Below, one piece after another: positions 60,524-64,000 of a DNA stretch of 64,000 nucleotides (the first letter of the stretch is position 1; every line of letters begins with the position of its first letter). The notes under the pieces were generated by a model. It ran no database searches. It was not told the origin of the DNA and saw nothing but the letters and a program-made list of their open reading frames with translations. The translations under genes and the position numbers were made by a program. The DNA is from Ruminococcus sp. UBA3665 (lineage in GTDB: Bacteria > Bacillota > Clostridia > Oscillospirales > Ruminococcaceae): the NCBI GenBank assembly GCA_002373165.1, contig DFJS01000079.1, positions 1-64,000 of the forward strand. The letters run 5' to 3'.

Positions 60524-61894
60524 TTGAATATTCAGAAATTAGCCAGAACATTTACTTTTTTAATCATATGCTTTGCTTTCGGATTTGCCGGATGTCATCA
60601 GATTTCTGAAGAACAGCTCCGGCCGCTTGGCGGTCTGGAATGGTTCTCCGGAATAGAAACTGTAAAACAACAGCTTTCCGGGCTGGAACTGCTCGGCGAA
60701 CGAGAAACCGGCGAAAATGCCGCCCGGCAGAATCTGCTGGATTATACCGGCGCACAGCTGCTGGAATTTCCATGCGACCTGACTGTTTGCTTTACCAGTC
60801 AGGGGCTTGTCGGGCTGAATTATCATGATATCAGTCAGGAACGCAGCTATTCGCTCTGGATGGAAAAGCTGGAAGCAATTTACGGCATTCCTACAGAAAA
60901 CGGCAGCGGCATGGCTTCCTGGTATGATAATCCTGTCGGGAAAAATACAGCTCTGTATCTGTTCAATCTGGAAGAAGAAGTTCAGATTTCTTTCTATGCA
61001 GTCAGCAGTACGCCGGACCAGAATTATCAGAAACAGGAAGAGGAAATTTTTATTCCTGCTCCGGAACTGAGATCGCCCATAGTCCCTGCCGTTCCCGCGC
61101 CGGAACCTGAAACAGAAGCTCCGGATTCAGAAGCAGAAACGCAGAATTCCGAAACACAGACTGAAACTGTCTGGCAGACAGAAAGAATCCGTCTGCATCA
61201 GGAAGAATCAGAGCCTGCTCCGGAAGAAGAAAATCCGGAAATGCCTGAACTCCCGGAAGAAACAGAAGCTCCGCCGCCGGAAGAAGAATCCGGTACAGCA
61301 GTTTCTTCTGCCGTACAGACAGCAGACAGCACGGCTTCTGCATCTGCATCATCATCTGCAACGACGACGACAACAGCGGCCGTTTCCGGTACAGCAAAAA
61401 CGGAAACTTCCAGCACTTCCGCGGCACAGGCAACAACCAGGACAGAAACTGTAGTTCAGACAGAAACGGAACAGGATGACCGCAATTTCAGACAGCAGGG
61501 GCTTCAGTTTTATGCCGCTCCGGAATCGGAACGCCGCAAAATGTCACAGTATACCCAGCTCTATGAATACCGCACAGAAGAACCCGGCCAGCCATGGGAA
61601 TTAATCATGGAATATCAGGATGTTCCGTACTGCGGCCGCAGCTGTAATGCCGTGCTTTGCTTTACCAGCCGCGGATTAGTAGGAATTAATTATTTTGATA
61701 TCGATGCTTCTGCTTACGATTTCTGGATAAAGTCAGTGACAGAGCTTTACAGCTCGCCGTCGGTCACTGCATCTGATTATGCTGTGTGGGAAAATGACCC
61801 TGCCGGTACAGGAACCGTAATTTATGTATTTGCTCTGGAAGATGGCATACAGATTTCTTTCTTTGCTGATGATACAGGTTCAGAACTGGCCTGA
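60524..61894 (+). CDS. Lipoprotein with two copies of an unknown domain (TTG start)
   Basis: Predicted surface lipoprotein of 456 residues. TTG at 60524 follows GGAGAG and gives a lipoprotein signal with Cys24 in GFAGC. Two homologous ~110-residue domains sit at both ends (~60-165 and ~345-452): LTVCFTSQGLVGLNYHDI matches AVLCFTSRGLVGINYFDI, and QISFYA matches QISFFAD. They are joined by a ~170-residue Glu/Pro/Ser/Thr linker of low complexity (~175-330). I do not recognise the domain. The layout of two globular heads on a flexible stalk suggests binding at the cell surface. The dockerin protein 46 bases downstream may share its transcript. Confidence 0.8.
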   Translation: MNIQKLARTFTFLIICFAFGFAGCHQISEEQLRPLGGLEWFSGIETVKQQLSGLELLGERETGENAARQNLLDYTGAQLLEFPCDLTVCFTSQGLVGLNYHDISQERSYSLWMEKLEAIYGIPTENGSGMASWYDNPVGKNTALYLFNLEEEVQISFYAVSSTPDQNYQKQEEEIFIPAPELRSPIVPAVPAPEPETEAPDSEAETQNSETQTETVWQTERIRLHQEESEPAPEEENPEMPELPEETEAPPPEEESGTAVSSAVQTADSTASASASSSATTTTTAAVSGTAKTETSSTSAAQATTRTETVVQTETEQDDRNFRQQGLQFYAAPESERRKMSQYTQLYEYRTEEPGQPWELIMEYQDVPYCGRSCNAVLCFTSRGLVGINYFDIDASAYDFWIKSVTELYSSPSVTASDYAVWENDPAGTGTVIYVFALEDGIQISFFADDTGSELA

Positions 61895-61940
61895 ATCTTA
61901 ATATATAATAAAAAAATAAACTTGAGAGGGGAATTCTTTT

Positions 61941-63494
61941 ATGAAGAAATTAAAAAAATATCTTGCAGTTTTCTCGGCATGTTCGCTTGCCCTGACCGGC
62001 CTTGTATCATTCGGCGGTCAGCCGGTTGTTCCGGTACAGGCGGAAAATGCCAAAAATATCGTTGTGATCGGAGACGGCATTTCTTCCGGAGCAAAACTCC
62101 CTGCCGGCGAAAAATCTTATGTAGACTGGATTCAATATTATACCAATGCCGAAATCCAGAATTTTGCACAGGATAATAATACCACTGCCGAAGTGCTCCA
62201 GTCTTTGGATGATGCACAGGTGAAAGCCGCTCTTGCCAATGCCGATATCATCCTTGTCACTGCCGGGCTGAATGATATTATGGTTCCGTTTTTTGAAGTA
62301 GCAAATTCCTACATGGAAGAATTCGGCTTTGAACGTTTTGCTGATGTTTTCTCTGCCAATCTGAGTGATTACGGCTTTACATCCGAAGATGATCTTGTTC
62401 CTTATGCCAATAAACTGGCCGCTGCCGCAAGATCTAACAAGACATCCGCAAATGAGAATTTTTTAGCAATTACCGAAGCACTGTCAGAATATAATAATGC
62501 AACTATCATTTATCAGACGGTTTACAATCCGGCAAATACAATCGAAAATATGGATCAGCTTTCCGCAAAGAGACAGCAGGCTTACAGAAGTGTCTGCAAT
62601 CCTTTGAATACTATCATGAATCAGGCTTTCAATAACGATCTGAAAGAAATGGACGGAGTAGACAATGTCCTGGTTGTGGATGTATTCGCTGATTTTGTCG
62701 GTTATGCTTATAAATATACGAATCTGAATGATCTGGATCCGAATCCCAGTGCAGAAGGACATATCCGGATTGCGGATATGGTAATGGAAAAAGCCGGACT
62801 GGAAAAACAGAATGTTCCTGAAACGCCGACGGAGTCCACAACATCTGAAACTACTACAACTACCACGACAACAACATCCACAACTCCGCAGACAACCACC
62901 ACGACAACAACATCCACCATGCCGCAGACGACCACCACGACGACAACATCCACCATGCCGCAGACAACCACCACGACAACAACATCCACCATGCCGCAGA
63001 CGACTACCACGACAACGACATCCACCACAACACAAACAACTACCACAACAACGACATCCACCACAACACAAACAACTACCACAACAACGACATCCACGAC
63101 TCCGCAGACGACTACCACAACGACAACATCCACAACTCCGCAAACGACCACCACAACGACAACATCCACAACTCCGCAGACGACTGCCACAACGGAAACA
63201 TCTGCAATATCCACAACAGAACCAACTAAAACTGAGGAAAAAGGCGATCTTAACAACGATAATCAGGTAAATGCTTCCGATGCTGCTATCATCCTCAAAG
63301 CTGCCGCCAATATCGGTGCCAATAAGTCCAGCGGTCTTTCTCCCGAACTCGAACAAGCCGCCGATGTCGATAATGACCCCGATCACAGAATTACAGCTTC
63401 CGATGCCGCTGTTATCCTTGTTTATGCCGCAAAAAGAGGTACAAATCAGGTGAATATCAGCTTTGCGGAATATCTGAAAACACTCGGAAAATAA
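61941..63494 (+). CDS. SGNH-like protein lacking catalytic residues, Thr-rich linker, dockerin
   Basis: Secreted protein of 517 residues. Signal peptide ~1-34. An SGNH/GDSL-type domain (~38-290) begins NIVVIGDGISSG: the expected GDS nucleophile is GDG (Gly46). Block III AGLNDI keeps Asn111, but the His block reads DLDPNPSAEGH where DPHPS is normal (Asn268). Two of three catalytic positions are therefore replaced, so it is probably a binding protein, not an esterase. A 110-residue Thr-rich linker (nine units) leads to a divergent dockerin (~435-500: GDLNNDNQVNASDAAIIL and ADVDNDPDHRITASDAAVIL). GAGAGGGG precedes the ATG. Confidence 0.85.
   Translation: MKKLKKYLAVFSACSLALTGLVSFGGQPVVPVQAENAKNIVVIGDGISSGAKLPAGEKSYVDWIQYYTNAEIQNFAQDNNTTAEVLQSLDDAQVKAALANADIILVTAGLNDIMVPFFEVANSYMEEFGFERFADVFSANLSDYGFTSEDDLVPYANKLAAAARSNKTSANENFLAITEALSEYNNATIIYQTVYNPANTIENMDQLSAKRQQAYRSVCNPLNTIMNQAFNNDLKEMDGVDNVLVVDVFADFVGYAYKYTNLNDLDPNPSAEGHIRIADMVMEKAGLEKQNVPETPTESTTSETTTTTTTTTSTTPQTTTTTTTSTMPQTTTTTTTSTMPQTTTTTTTSTMPQTTTTTTTSTTTQTTTTTTTSTTTQTTTTTTTSTTPQTTTTTTTSTTPQTTTTTTTSTTPQTTATTETSAISTTEPTKTEEKGDLNNDNQVNASDAAIILKAAANIGANKSSGLSPELEQAADVDNDPDHRITASDAAVILVYAAKRGTNQVNISFAEYLKTLGK
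62850..63179 (+). repeat. 36-bp coding minisatellite (Thr-rich linker)
   Basis: 330 bases, nine in-frame units: the first encodes 14 residues, the other eight encode TTTTTTTS followed by TMPQ (three), TTTQ (two) or TTPQ (four including the first). Variants are grouped, as expected for expansion by slippage or unequal exchange. Confidence 0.9.
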
Positions 63495-63504
63495 ACTAAA
63501 ACAG

Positions 63505-63540
63505 AAATCAGCCCTGACAGTTCAGGGCTGATTTTTTTTA
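63505..63540. terminator. Bidirectional terminator
   Basis: AAATCAGCCCTGA / TCAGGGCTGATTT with a T-tract; it lies between the dockerin gene and the convergent cyclophilin gene. Confidence 0.9.
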
Positions 63541-64000
63541 CTTGATATAAACTCTCTTCATTACCTGCGGCGTGAGCGGCTTGTCTGATGCGTTTGTCTT
63601 GACAGCAGCAATTTCATCCACAACGTCCATACCGGAAACGACTCTGCCGAATGCGGCATATTTTCCGTCCAGGAAAGGGCCGTCCTGATGCATGATGAAA
63701 AACTGTGAACCGGCAGAATCCGGCATCATGGCTCTTGCCATAGACACTACGCCTCTTTTGTGGCTGAGATTGTTCGGTACGCCGTTTTCAGCGAATTCGC
63801 CCTTGATATGCCAGCCGGGGCCGCCTGTGCCTGTGCCGCTGGGACAGCCGCCCTGAATCATAAAGCCGGAAATGACTCTGTGAAAGATCAGTCCGTCATA
63901 AAAGCCCTGCTTTACGAGCTTTTCAAAATTTTCGCAGGAAATCGGAGCAATTTCCGGATAAAGTTCCAGTTCGATTTCCTTGCCGTTTTCCATTTCGATG
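63538..64000 (-). CDS. Peptidyl-prolyl isomerase, cyclophilin type (5' end beyond window)
   Basis: At least 153 residues of a cyclophilin; the frame is open to the window edge (IEMENGKEIELELYPEIAP), so the true start lies outside. Landmarks include FHRVISGFMIQGG (catalytic Arg), GSQFFIMHQD, LDGKYAAFGRVVSGMDVVD. It speeds proline isomerisation during protein folding; whether it is cytoplasmic or secreted depends on the missing N-terminus. Confidence 0.95.
   Translation of the reverse strand, partial: IEMENGKEIELELYPEIAPISCENFEKLVKQGFYDGLIFHRVISGFMIQGGCPSGTGTGGPGWHIKGEFAENGVPNNLSHKRGVVSMARAMMPDSAGSQFFIMHQDGPFLDGKYAAFGRVVSGMDVVDEIAAVKTNASDKPLTPQVMKRVYIK

Noticed and set aside
62484..63386. Long minus-strand open frame of 300 codons opposite the Thr-rich linker (Cys/Gly-rich product)
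   Set aside because: It is the shadow of the ACN repeat on the plus strand; no ribosome site, and the composition is an artefact of the repeat.

Overview
The window looks like a chromosome segment of a cellulosome-forming, low-GC Gram-positive anaerobe close to Ruminococcus (Oscillospiraceae/Clostridia). The reasons are dockerin modules on five secreted proteins, a small cohesin-plus-dockerin adaptor like ScaC of R. flavefaciens, sporulation genes (sigK, ytfJ), AGGAGG-type ribosome sites, and promoters that almost always read TTGACA-like, 17 bases, then TGC-TATAAT. The genus is an inference from gene content. I saw no rRNA, tRNA, prophage or CRISPR array.

Layout. 1-10.8 kb is a plant-fibre and extracellular region: a truncated GH5 endoglucanase, an AraC regulator, a GH43-CBM-dockerin-esterase, a two-HTH regulator split by an in-frame TAG, and a large leucine-rich-repeat dockerin protein broken by a 188-bp inserted element. 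10.8-22 kb holds a copper-type P1B ATPase, tadA, a degenerate CPBP protein, the ScaC-like adaptor, an orphan sugar-binding lipoprotein with a sugar-nucleotide-type epimerase, and a GH30-CBM32-CBM32-dockerin enzyme. 22-38 kb carries a MarR-controlled heterodimeric ABC exporter, a free-standing structured RNA, DUF4375/DUF4253 genes, rarA, two membrane proteins, a decayed acetyltransferase, glyA, a small alarmone synthetase, CmpB-like and HD proteins, TetR-gph, two cytoplasmic LRR paralogues, a DUF1284 gene and bioY. 38-52.5 kb is mostly core: an ACT protein with homoserine dehydrogenase and MTA/SAH nucleosidase, sigK, feoAB, an SseB-like gene, rpmB, and the conserved Clostridial run site-2 protease-scpA-scpB-DUF2953-ytfJ-dacF-rluB. 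52.5-64 kb has a biotin-dependent transcarboxylase-like operon, metA and a trans-sulfuration enzyme, a GGDEF protein, a lipoprotein with a duplicated domain, a catalytically degenerate SGNH protein with a Thr-rich linker and dockerin, and the edge of a cyclophilin.

How it fits together. The GH5, GH43/esterase and GH30 proteins attack cellulose, xylan/arabinan and galactan side chains. The adaptor and the various dockerins imply assembly on cell-surface scaffolds, and the binding lipoprotein could capture released sugars. Central metabolism here links homoserine, methionine (MetA, Cys/Met PLP enzyme) and SAM recycling (MtnN), with glycine/serine one-carbon flux (GlyA).

The most unusual points are: a compact IS200/IS605-like non-autonomous element with two hairpins and an outward promoter inside the LRR-dockerin gene; an unassigned ~150-nt RNA gene at 26.46-26.61 kb; a secreted dockerin protein whose SGNH nucleophile and histidine are both replaced; and gene decay concentrated in the first 10 kb. 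Starts were moved downstream of the longest possible reading frame wherever a ribosome site clearly supports it.
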